Positions 1 through 8,290 of a DNA stretch of 64,000 bases are shown here, one piece after another (the first letter of the stretch is position 1; each line of letters starts with the position of its first letter). The stretch is from Bacteroidetes bacterium UBA1935 (GTDB taxonomy: Bacteria > Bacteroidota > Bacteroidia > Chitinophagales > Chitinophagaceae): the NCBI GenBank assembly GCA_002337045.1, contig DDFF01000006.1, positions 1 through 64,000 on the forward strand, given 5' to 3'. The notes beneath the pieces were generated by a model that saw only the letters and a list, made by a program, of their open reading frames with translations, was not told the DNA's origin and did not search any database. The position numbers were made by a program, and so were the translations under genes.

Positions 1-86
1 GTGAACTTTAGCTTGACGACATACACTCTTTTAACACTTGTAATATCGCTTCATGAAGTCTCATAAAATCTTATTAGTCATTAAAA

Positions 87-2036
87 TTAGTTCAATACCT
101 TCTTACTCCAACCCTCTTTTATAATGATTTTTAACGCATCTTTTGTTTCCTGCTCAGTGAACTTGTCAGCTTTGGTCATCTCTGTATTATTTTGCTTGAT
201 TTTCCAGCTTTTCATCTCTTTCCTAATGGATTTGATGTCTGTGGTCTGGGTATCTTCAATACATTTCAATATCGTGGCAAAAAGCTCCTTTTTTTCTGCC
301 TTCTTAGTCCCAGTATATTTATTAAATACCTTATCATGCATTTCTTTAAGACCGTTACTTATTTGTTGCTGCAAATCAGACGGTACTTTGCTTAGTAATT
401 TACCATCATCCTTTAAGTCTAAATAATAGGCCTGGCTGTTAGGGAACTTAGGTTTATGAAAATACTGCTTAGTGTTAAATAACTTTTTCTCTTCCGGATC
501 AAATGATCCCCAGTTATGCTGACCAAAAACAAAATTGGTTTGTACACCATATACTCGGTCTAGAAGATACACGTCTTTAGCTGTCGCCATTTCTCCCTGT
601 TTTACTTTGAGCTGTTTGTTGGCCCATATGGTAGTGTACAGAACCTGGATTTTTTCAAAACTATCTTGTTGTTTTGTTTTACTGCTTATCTTCTCTTTGC
701 TATAAACAACGCTTTCTTCAACAGCCTTGCTTAAAGGTATTTCTTGAGCTTTATACAATTCTTTTACTTTTACTTGGCCATTCATGAGCATTGGTAAAAG
801 CCAATCTCGTAATTTGACTAACTCAGAATTTTGTTTTTCATTATTCGCAATTTTTTCAAACAAGGGTTTAGCAAAATCTTCGAACTTTTGTTGTAAATCG
901 CTAGTTGGCAATACGAGTTTAAGTTTTGAAAGATTCTCCCTACTTAATTCGGTTTGGCCTGTAGACCCTTCTCCTAATTGTTCAATCTCACTTTGTCTGC
1001 CTAACATGGAAAATCCTATAAATAGCGGTTTTGCTTTTGTTGGATCAACTCTAAGAATCGTAACATGCGAATCAGCAGTTGTTATCTCATTTTCTAACCG
1101 CTTAACAATTGCAACTCTACCTAATGTACCCACCCCAGTCGAGTTGACTAATATATCCCACAATTCCAAACGCTTCGAAACAGGTTTAAGATCATTGTCA
1201 TGATAGCGACATTTGGTAAAATCTATTGTATTGTTTCGTATACATCTTTGATTGATTACCTCAATGCCACTTCTATCTTTGTATTTAGGGGAAACCCCTC
1301 TTACCAGTAAAGAATTTATACTTCCTAAACTTTTTACCTCCCATCCATATGGTATTTTTCTTTTCAAATGATCATTGTATATCATTTTACCGCCTGAAGA
1401 CTTATATGGCTTACCATTTTTGTCTGGAAAATCAAACTGAATAAACCAATAATCATATAATGTCTTAGCTAATGCCTCCAACTCTATATTAATATTATTT
1501 CCAATTACTATTTTATGATCTATACATGATAGTGCTGAAGCTACTAATCGTTGATAAGATAAGTTAGGGATTTTGATCTCAGTAGATCGGATTATTGGCA
1601 GTGGAGGTAAATTGGGTATTACAGAATCCCCATTGATATTACTGATTATTGATTTAATGTAGTGTTTAAAATAGTAACAAAAAAAATCGTGGTCTACTAC
1701 ATCATAATTTAATCTAATTCTCAGCAATGCCTGATTGATTAAACCTTTTTTTGCATTTTTTGGAACAGTGAATAATTCTCCTAGAGTACCTGCACCTGTC
1801 ATTAAAATATCGCCAGGTATTACTTCAAACCGTCGTAATTTATTTTTGAAGTATTCTTTGCTTATATAGTAATTCCCATAATTGACATTATTATTCAATA
1901 CTACTCCTTGTTCATATACTTTGTATGTGTCATCTGATTTTGGTACAAAAAGAGACTTTTTTATATCACCTCCAAATGGACCCTTTATTAAACCATCATT
2001 TTTAATTAGTAAATCACCGAAAAGCATCTTATTCAT
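87..2036 (-). CDS. hsdS: Type I restriction-modification specificity subunit HsdS with long C-terminal extension
   Basis: HsdS sets the DNA target of the type I complex by two target recognition domains (TRDs). The first TRD covers about residues 1-160 and is followed by a helical spacer (about 165-205, containing NINIELEALAKTLYDYWF, the usual conserved segment). The second TRD spans about 230-390 and is followed by a second spacer (SELVKLRDWLLPMLMNGQVK). After that the protein runs on for roughly 220 lysine-rich residues that a usual 400-450 aa HsdS lacks. The start ATG overlaps the end of hsdM by 8 bp, as expected for a co-translated hsdRMS operon. No stop or frameshift interrupts it. Function is confident; the role of the extension is unknown. 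Confidence 0.93.
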   Translation of the reverse strand: MNKMLFGDLLIKNDGLIKGPFGGDIKKSLFVPKSDDTYKVYEQGVVLNNNVNYGNYYISKEYFKNKLRRFEVIPGDILMTGAGTLGELFTVPKNAKKGLINQALLRIRLNYDVVDHDFFCYYFKHYIKSIISNINGDSVIPNLPPLPIIRSTEIKIPNLSYQRLVASALSCIDHKIVIGNNINIELEALAKTLYDYWFIQFDFPDKNGKPYKSSGGKMIYNDHLKRKIPYGWEVKSLGSINSLLVRGVSPKYKDRSGIEVINQRCIRNNTIDFTKCRYHDNDLKPVSKRLELWDILVNSTGVGTLGRVAIVKRLENEITTADSHVTILRVDPTKAKPLFIGFSMLGRQSEIEQLGEGSTGQTELSRENLSKLKLVLPTSDLQQKFEDFAKPLFEKIANNEKQNSELVKLRDWLLPMLMNGQVKVKELYKAQEIPLSKAVEESVVYSKEKISSKTKQQDSFEKIQVLYTTIWANKQLKVKQGEMATAKDVYLLDRVYGVQTNFVFGQHNWGSFDPEEKKLFNTKQYFHKPKFPNSQAYYLDLKDDGKLLSKVPSDLQQQISNGLKEMHDKVFNKYTGTKKAEKKELFATILKCIEDTQTTDIKSIRKEMKSWKIKQNNTEMTKADKFTEQETKDALKIIIKEGWSKKVLN

Positions 2037-3648
2037 AATATAACCCCTCCATCTGCTGTTTAATGAGTTTTTCTGATTTAGAAGCCTCCATGAATAATTG
2101 ATTTAGAGATTTAATATGGCCATCTAGCTTGTTTTTAAATTCTGCTTCAGTGATATGAGTGTGGGTACTTTTCACCTCAAAGTATTGTCCAGCAGAAAAA
2201 GAATAATTTTTCTGCCTAATATCCTTTTGGGTTACAACTACTGAGAAATCCTCTTCGGGTACACACATGTTTAAAGCATCAATGATATGCTGCTCTTCTT
2301 GAACGGTTAATACTGTCCTTTCTTTTTTTCCTTCTTTTACATTCCTGCCCAGTTTACTTGCATCTACTAGCACTATGTGTTCATTATCAGCCTTATTATC
2401 TATAAATACTACACTCACATTAGTACCTGTACTGGCAAATATGTTACTAGGCATACTCACCACACCTTTTAGCATGCCTTTCTCAATCATTCTTTCCCTA
2501 ATCTTTTTTTCTATGCCGCCTTGTGCTGTAATAAACCCTGTTGGTACTACAATAGCAGCTTTGCCTTTCTTACTTAGACTATACATGATATGTTGTATAA
2601 ATAGAAGATATATAGCCATTTTATCCCGATCCTTATTGGGTATATTAGGTATACCTGCAAAAAATCGATCTTTGAAAGCATCTTTCATCAAATCTTTATG
2701 AAAATCTGAGAAATCAAGCTTAAATGGAGGATTAGAAACTATGTAGTCAAATTTTTCATCTAAGTAATAAGGCTCTGCAATTGTATTTGTCTTAACTATG
2801 TTGGAGATAGAATGTGATAAATTATTCAATACCAGGTTAAGTCGCAACATGTTAGAAGATTTCTGTGATATATCTTCAGAATAAATTGAACAGTTTTTTT
2901 CACCAATGGCATGGGCAATATTCATTAATAGTGTACCCGACCCAGCACTTGGATCGTAACACTTAACATTCTCCACTGGCTTTGGTACCATAATAGCAGC
3001 CATGATACGGGCCACTGCGTGGGGGGTATAGTATTCTGCATACTTTCCACCACTATCACTATTGTAATCTTTAATTAGGTATTCAAAAATAGTTGCGAAG
3101 AAATCATATTTTTCTCCAAACATTTTTTCGAAACTAAACTCTACCAACTTATTGACCAGAGCTCTGCAGAAAGCATCTCTTTGAGAGGCATCTGTAATAA
3201 ACTGGCTGAGTTGATCAAACATCTTATCCTTAGCCCCACTCGAAGACTTTACCGAAAAAATACCTGAATTATCATTGCTAATAGATAATAAAGTAGCATC
3301 AAATAAAGTAGCAAAATCATCTTGTGTTTGGGAATTAAACAAGAATGTTAATGTTTGATCTCGTTTTAATTTAGGCACGTCCGGACTAATACCATGATAA
3401 AGAAATTTGTAATCATCATCTGCTATTAATTCTAATGCCTTTTGAAAATTATCCGGAGTCACTTTAGCAAGTTTCTTATCTGCCTTTCGTATCTCGAAGC
3501 TATATTTATCATTGATAAACTTATACAAGAACATCTGAGTTATAATCTTAAACTCATTCCCATCATTACCGAGACCGTAATTAGCACATACGCTCTTTAA
3601 GCTATCTATCAGTTGTTTAACCTTATTTTCAAATATCGTATCCGTCAT
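2029..3648 (-). CDS. hsdM: Type I restriction-modification DNA adenine methyltransferase HsdM
   Basis: HsdM is the N6-adenine methyltransferase subunit. It modifies the host copy of the target and is needed for restriction with HsdR and HsdS. The 539-residue protein has the N-terminal helical HsdM domain (about 5-150), then the SAM-binding motif region (KYAEYYTPHAVARIM followed by DPSAGSGTLL, about 205-245) and the catalytic NPPF motif in YIVSNPPFKLDF (about 308). Length is normal for the family. Its ATG overlaps the hsdR stop in an ATGA junction, and its end overlaps hsdS, so the three genes are one operon. Nothing suggests inactivation. Confidence 0.96.
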   Translation of the reverse strand: MTDTIFENKVKQLIDSLKSVCANYGLGNDGNEFKIITQMFLYKFINDKYSFEIRKADKKLAKVTPDNFQKALELIADDDYKFLYHGISPDVPKLKRDQTLTFLFNSQTQDDFATLFDATLLSISNDNSGIFSVKSSSGAKDKMFDQLSQFITDASQRDAFCRALVNKLVEFSFEKMFGEKYDFFATIFEYLIKDYNSDSGGKYAEYYTPHAVARIMAAIMVPKPVENVKCYDPSAGSGTLLMNIAHAIGEKNCSIYSEDISQKSSNMLRLNLVLNNLSHSISNIVKTNTIAEPYYLDEKFDYIVSNPPFKLDFSDFHKDLMKDAFKDRFFAGIPNIPNKDRDKMAIYLLFIQHIMYSLSKKGKAAIVVPTGFITAQGGIEKKIRERMIEKGMLKGVVSMPSNIFASTGTNVSVVFIDNKADNEHIVLVDASKLGRNVKEGKKERTVLTVQEEQHIIDALNMCVPEEDFSVVVTQKDIRQKNYSFSAGQYFEVKSTHTHITEAEFKNKLDGHIKSLNQLFMEASKSEKLIKQQMEGLYYE

Positions 3649-6600
3649 CTTAAATAATCATTATATTGTTGCAAGTATTCATTTACAATCAAAGTGTTTA
3701 TAGATTCAGTAGTAGGAAAATCTATCTTCATATTTTTTCCCTGCTTCAACTCTTTAATTACTAGGTTCATCAAAAATTGTGTGAAGTAAGATTCATTCTC
3801 TATTAGTTGTTTATTTTTTATTATTTGGTTATCAGTGTATTGTTTTATCGTTTGCAAAGCCTCAAACAATTGCGATTCCTTAATCGAAAGAGTCCCTTTT
3901 TCTATAAGTCGCTTATGTACTCGTACATACTTCTCATCTTGTTCGTATTTAGCCTTCAATAGATCATTTTTTCTATTTAGTTCTTTTACTTTATCGTATA
4001 TAGCTTTTAGTAAGAGTATATTTTCTCTCATTTCATCTTGAGATATCTCAGACAAATGCTTCTTTTTAAAGATGCGTTCTAACTCTTCCCTTAAACTCAC
4101 AAAATTTGGGTCTCTTTGATCGAAATTATGTAGTAGTGCCTCTCGTGTTCTAGAAAGGTGATTTTTAAGCTCATCTGCAAGTATCAGTTCACTTTCAGAT
4201 ACTTTAGTAAACATGAATATTACATCCTCAAGGGCTGCATTTAATAGACTAGCAGTATCAGCTTCATTCTGTATGGTATCTATTAGATTTAATTTTTCGA
4301 GTTGTCTCTCGGCCTCCCTAAGCAACTGATTAAATTTGTAGAAATCTAACCTACTAATAAGATCGTTGTAACCTTCAAGCCTAATGATATTTTTCAATTC
4401 GTTAGCACTACGAAGAGCCTTAATTATATCATTAATTGTTTTCTTATCTTTTATCTCTTCTATCTGCAGTCTAAAATTCTCTGCGTTTAAAGTATCATAA
4501 TGAAACAGTATTTCTTTAATCTCAACAATATCTGCTTCTATTTCTTCTTGGGTCTTAAATAGCTTGCTATAACTTTCTATCTCGTCCCCTAATTCAGCCT
4601 GTAGTTCGTCGAAGTAGAGACGATTTGTCTTATCAAAAGCATAACTGATATCTGCAAAATCCACGACATAACCATAACGAAATTTCTTATAAGGTCTATT
4701 TACGCGTGTTAAGGTTTGTAATAAGTTATGGTCTTTAACAACACGGGCTAAATAAAGCTTTTTTAATCGTTTAGCATCAAAACCAGTTAGCAGCATGTTG
4801 TATACAAATAGTATGTCAATCTTACTCATTTTAAATGCCCCAATAAGATCTTTACGTATATGCTTATCATTTACGTCATGCAAGATCAGTGCTGCCCTTA
4901 ATGAGCTTGAAGTTTTATTTATGAAGTAGTTAACATCATCTTCTGCTGCAATAGATAGGTTTGCAACGTCGGTTTCTTGTGTACCAAAACGTTGTTCAAA
5001 GATTTCAAACAAAGCTTTAGCTTGTTCTGCAGAATCACATACCACCATTCCACCTAATGAGCTATCTTGAATTCTGAATCTCTCTAAATCTTCTATTATA
5101 TAATCTAGTAATGGTTTTACATATTTAGGATGAGCATACGCAAGTTTTTTCTTTAAATCACCTTCTAAAACATTTATCTTTTCCAGTATCTCCTGCATTT
5201 GCATTTTGTACGTGGTATCAATGCCTTCTCTGATGAGCCTCAAAGTATATCCATCTGCAATAGATTGGTTGTAGTAATATTTGTGTATATAATTACCGAA
5301 TAATTCTTTTGAATCATAGTCCTTTACAACTTGCTTCAATAGAGGCGTGCCTGTAAGTGCTATTTTAACAGCCTTTCTATCAGAATTTATTAGATTAGCT
5401 AAGTAGTTTCCCTTAGGATTGTAAGAACGATGTGCTTCATCAAGAAAATATACACGTTGAATGTGTACATCGTAATCTAACTCAATCGGTGCCTTAGCGT
5501 CCTCAGTAAATTTTTGAATATTAATTACAGTTATTTCGGGTTCTCCGCTGTCATTATGTATAGCTCCAATTTTCTTAATATCATCAGCAAATGCCGATCT
5601 TGAATCAACACTATTAACTCTTAGACCCCGGTTCGAAAATTCTGTAATTGCCTGGATAGCTAAATCAATTCTATCAACTACAAAATAGAATTTAGGAATC
5701 TTATTCTGACTCTGATAATAGTCTGTAAGATGTTTCACATTATAGTATGCCAAAGCAGTCTTTCCTGATCCCTGGGTATGCCAAATAATACCTTTGTTCC
5801 ATCCCTCATAAAGCTTTTTTGCTATTGCCTTGGTTGCAAATATCTGAGGATAGCGCATTATGTGCTTTTGGATAACTATGCGCCCATCAATGTTTTCGGT
5901 TACATATGCGAAAGCATATCGTAATAAAAAAGATAGCCTTTCCTTACTTAATAAAGAAGTGAGGATTCTATGTGTAGGTGTGTGGTAGTGCTTATTTGTT
6001 TGGAATTCAGGAGCATACTTAATAGACTCAATATTATTATCCTTCAAGATAAAAGACTCTGCTTCTTCACTATCAGCTAACAAAATATTATTTAGGTCAA
6101 GTAACTCTTCTTCCCTAAAGTAATTAAATTGTAAATCTCCGTATGCAGACGTAGCATAATAGGATCCCTGTATTGGCTCAATTACCCCATCCTCATATTC
6201 CATATTATTGGAGAAGACCATTAGCTGTGTAATATTTGCAAATCGCTTAAACTTCCTATTGTTATACCTTTTGTTTATCCGATCACGTTCAGCAAGTACA
6301 CCTTCTCTATTATTTGGCTTTTTTACCTCTATAAAGATTAATGGCATACCATTAATCAAAACTGTAATATCTGGCCTAAACTCTTCATCCCCATTTCTAC
6401 ATGTTAACTCAGTTGTAACATGAAAGCTATTATTACTGAAATTCTTATAGTCGATTAATTTTATACCAGATGTCGCAGTTAACATCCTAAAGAAATCTTT
6501 TCCTAGATCATCGTAATCTAATTTTAGGTTGATTTCAGTCAATAATTGGTCTATCTCTCCTACGTGAACATTAGGATTAATTCTTTGAATACTTTCTTTG

Positions 6601-6728
6601 AATATTTCACTAAAAATATTGCTATCTGAAAGGCAATTTTGCTCTTTACGAGATATATACCGATACCCAAGCCTAACCAAATGCAGTAAGGCAGGTATTT
6701 TTACTCTAGAATCTTCATTGAAAGCCAT
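3645..6728 (-). CDS. hsdR: Type I restriction endonuclease translocase subunit HsdR
   Basis: HsdR is the ATP-driven DNA translocase and nuclease of the type I system. The N-terminal part holds the PD-(D/E)xK nuclease (RPDITVLINGMPLIFIEVKK, with D and ExK). The helicase motor follows with Walker A (TQGSGKTALAY), the DEAH box (FLDEAHRSY), motif III (ALTGTP) and motif VI (QTLTRVNRPYK). The C-terminal ~350 residues are helical and charged, as in HsdR subunits that bind HsdM. I chose the ATG at 6728 (MAFNEDSRV...) over an upstream TTG at 6785, because the TTG start would cover the TTGCAA-rich operator-like sequence. The protein is about 1027 aa, normal for the family. It is first in the hsdRMS operon. 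Confidence 0.95.
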   Translation of the reverse strand: MAFNEDSRVKIPALLHLVRLGYRYISRKEQNCLSDSNIFSEIFKESIQRINPNVHVGEIDQLLTEINLKLDYDDLGKDFFRMLTATSGIKLIDYKNFSNNSFHVTTELTCRNGDEEFRPDITVLINGMPLIFIEVKKPNNREGVLAERDRINKRYNNRKFKRFANITQLMVFSNNMEYEDGVIEPIQGSYYATSAYGDLQFNYFREEELLDLNNILLADSEEAESFILKDNNIESIKYAPEFQTNKHYHTPTHRILTSLLSKERLSFLLRYAFAYVTENIDGRIVIQKHIMRYPQIFATKAIAKKLYEGWNKGIIWHTQGSGKTALAYYNVKHLTDYYQSQNKIPKFYFVVDRIDLAIQAITEFSNRGLRVNSVDSRSAFADDIKKIGAIHNDSGEPEITVINIQKFTEDAKAPIELDYDVHIQRVYFLDEAHRSYNPKGNYLANLINSDRKAVKIALTGTPLLKQVVKDYDSKELFGNYIHKYYYNQSIADGYTLRLIREGIDTTYKMQMQEILEKINVLEGDLKKKLAYAHPKYVKPLLDYIIEDLERFRIQDSSLGGMVVCDSAEQAKALFEIFEQRFGTQETDVANLSIAAEDDVNYFINKTSSSLRAALILHDVNDKHIRKDLIGAFKMSKIDILFVYNMLLTGFDAKRLKKLYLARVVKDHNLLQTLTRVNRPYKKFRYGYVVDFADISYAFDKTNRLYFDELQAELGDEIESYSKLFKTQEEIEADIVEIKEILFHYDTLNAENFRLQIEEIKDKKTINDIIKALRSANELKNIIRLEGYNDLISRLDFYKFNQLLREAERQLEKLNLIDTIQNEADTASLLNAALEDVIFMFTKVSESELILADELKNHLSRTREALLHNFDQRDPNFVSLREELERIFKKKHLSEISQDEMRENILLLKAIYDKVKELNRKNDLLKAKYEQDEKYVRVHKRLIEKGTLSIKESQLFEALQTIKQYTDNQIIKNKQLIENESYFTQFLMNLVIKELKQGKNMKIDFPTTESINTLIVNEYLQQYNDYLR

Positions 6729-6751
6729 CTGGATTCGACTAAGTGAACAGG

Positions 6752-6785
6752 TTGCAAAATTGCAAGGTTGACATAAATATTGCAA
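6752..6785. promoter_or_regulatory. Cluster of TTGCAA half-sites upstream of hsdR
   Basis: Three copies of the self-complementary hexamer TTGCAA occur at 6752, 6760 and 6780, just upstream of the hsdR ATG at 6728. On the minus strand the first pair reads TTGCAATTTTGCAA and overlaps a near -7 box (CAATTTTG, one mismatch to TAnnTTTG). A repressor bound here would cover the likely hsdR promoter. The binding protein is unknown; no controller (C) protein gene is adjacent. Confidence 0.4.
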
Positions 6786-6929
6786 TTTTTTTTAGCATAT
6801 TATATAGTATATATGTTAGGTTAACAATGATTCCAGTCGTACGTATGACTTTAGTGTCCCAAATCAGCTCCAGGATAATTTCAAATTGCTAATTTGCATC
6901 TATTAAAATCTATGAATGAAGTAAAAAAG

Positions 6930-6937
6930 TAACTTTT
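6930..6937 (+). promoter_or_regulatory. Candidate promoter for structured leader and HNH gene
   Basis: TAACTTTT differs in the last base from the Bacteroidota -7 box TAnnTTTG. It lies about 33 nt before the long hairpin and points toward the HNH gene. No convincing -33 element was seen, so support is modest. Confidence 0.3.
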
Positions 6938-6969
6938 ACATATAAAGAATTGGCTTAATCAATTTCTTT

Positions 6970-7078
6970 CCTAACTCAAATCTCCCACTTGAATAATACA
7001 GGAAAAGAATGTGAGGTAGGCTCCCAAATGGGAGCTGTCTTGCATTATCCTGTATGGGTTGGGAGACCCAGAGTTAGG
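6970..7078 (+). ncRNA. Structured 109-nt leader or small RNA upstream of the HNH gene
   Basis: The sequence folds into one long interrupted stem. P1 is CCTAACTC (6970-6977) with GAGTTAGG (7071-7078). P2 is TCTCCCA (6981-6987) with TGGGAGA (7060-7066). P3 is ATACAGGA (6996-7003) with TCCTGTAT (7048-7055). P4 pairs 7008-7018 with 7036-7046 over 11 positions, several of them G-U. One bulged G leads to the capping hairpin GCTCCC-AAAT-GGGAGC (7020-7035). The G-U pairs favour an RNA structure over a plain DNA inverted repeat. It ends 27 nt before the HNH start codon. It could be a cis-regulatory leader, a processed small RNA, or a replication or packaging site; no known RNA family was recognised. 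Confidence 0.55.
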
Positions 7079-7105
7079 TAGTGTACAGTTCAGCTCCCTA
7101 ATTTT

Positions 7106-7705
7106 ATGAATAACTCTAACTCTCCCACAGTCACTCATAAAGGTGAAATCATCAAAGAAGTACTACAACACTTATTAAGCGGTGATAAAGCCACCTGCTC
7201 TCAAATTGCTAAAGAAAAATATCCTTTCAGTGTAGCAATAGCTGATAAACGAAATTATACTCCATCTCAAATGACAAAAGTCTTTTTAAGAGACGGGTTT
7301 ATTGACAGATACTCCAATGATAAATTATTGTTCCCAGGTATATTCCGTGTTCTTCAATTAGAGCTTCCTAATGTCTTTCCAGCACATTCTAATTGGAAAA
7401 TGACTGAAACTCATATTGTCTATTGGGAACTGTTTCCAACTATTGACCATGTAATTCCAATAGCAAGAGGTGGAAAAGATTCAGAAGATAATTGGGTTAC
7501 AACTTCAATGAAACGTAACTCAGCTAAAGCAAATTGGTTACTTGATGAAATAGGTTGGGAATTAAGAAGTCCTGGTAATTTAAATGATTGGGATGGACTA
7601 ATAAATATATTTCTTGACTTGATCAAGGTTTATCCTGAATTGCAAAAGAATAAATATATTGACACGTGGCATAAAGCGTTGTTACGTGAGATAACGGTCC
7701 TTTAG
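7106..7705 (+). CDS. HNH endonuclease
   Basis: A 199-aa protein whose residues about 110-150 form an HNH nuclease core: the DH pair in TIDHVIPIARGG, the Asn in EDNWV, and the terminal KRNSAKAN segment in which Asn takes the place of the last His. No CxxC zinc knuckles flank it, which is common in this type. The first ~100 residues are a helical domain with no family that I recognise. It is the only rightward gene in the island. Its 3' end overlaps the convergent TerS-like gene by 24 bp. HNH proteins beside terminase genes assist DNA packaging in HK97-type phages (known), so a packaging role is possible here; a defence nuclease next to the hsd operon is the alternative. Confidence 0.8.
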   Translation: MNNSNSPTVTHKGEIIKEVLQHLLSGDKATCSQIAKEKYPFSVAIADKRNYTPSQMTKVFLRDGFIDRYSNDKLLFPGIFRVLQLELPNVFPAHSNWKMTETHIVYWELFPTIDHVIPIARGGKDSEDNWVTTSMKRNSAKANWLLDEIGWELRSPGNLNDWDGLINIFLDLIKVYPELQKNKYIDTWHKALLREITVL

Positions 7706-8290
7706 GTTTTCCTCAGCATCATTCAATTCTTGCTCTAATCCGAATGCCATTTTTTTCAACTCATCTAATGTCAATTTGGATAAATCTTCTTTATCGGAGA
7801 CATTACTATGGGATATATGTAATTTATCTGAAAAGATTCCCGGATCAGTATTCTTTAACGCAAATATTATCGCAGTAACACTTGGAGATACATGCTTTTG
7901 TATTTTTCTAATCGGTACGAATATTGGTTCCTCATTCCCATTTTTCATTTGAACACTTTGTACTTCCTCATAACAATATCCCTCTACTGCCTTTAATAAA
8001 CCATATCTTGCACTATCACGCAATAGTAAGTAATAATTAATAGTACCCTTTTTCTTGGCCTCTTTTAAAGAGTCTTGTATTTCTTGTACGAAACCACGCC
8101 TTAATAGTTCTTTTTGTTTCTTTTCTGGCAAAGAAGTGAAGTTTTCTACCATTGGACAAGCCCACTGATAGAAAGTATTTACATTAATGCCTACTGCATT
8201 ACAGCAGCTTTCTAACGTAAATCTACCCTCTGCGTATAAATTGCATACTTTTTCAGCTATTTGGAGTCTTTCTGACAATGTATGTTTCAT
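7682..8290 (-). CDS. TerS-like (phage terminase small subunit-like) HTH protein
   Basis: The 202-aa protein begins with a helix-turn-helix domain (about 4-48, ending NTFYQW), then a helical middle, and a conserved-looking segment VSPSVTAIIFALKNTDP (about 132-148). That segment is typical of phage terminase small subunits, which have P-x-x-T-A-I-I-F-x-L-K-N. TerS recognises the packaging start site and hands DNA to the large terminase. No large subunit is nearby, so the protein would have to act with a helper phage, or serve as a DNA-binding regulator. It overlaps the upstream replication gene by 4 bp (ATGA) and is last in the int operon. The family assignment is from motif memory. Confidence 0.6.
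   Translation of the reverse strand: MKHTLSERLQIAEKVCNLYAEGRFTLESCCNAVGINVNTFYQWACPMVENFTSLPEKKQKELLRRGFVQEIQDSLKEAKKKGTINYYLLLRDSARYGLLKAVEGYCYEEVQSVQMKNGNEEPIFVPIRKIQKHVSPSVTAIIFALKNTDPGIFSDKLHISHSNVSDKEDLSKLTLDELKKMAFGLEQELNDAEENLKDRYLT

Noticed and set aside
6970..7078. Retron msr/msd RNA
   Set aside because: No reverse transcriptase gene is anywhere near.
6970..7705. HEARO/omega RNA with an IscB-type HNH nuclease
   Set aside because: The 199-aa protein has only an HNH core, with no RuvC segments or bridge helix, and the hairpin is much simpler than an omega RNA.
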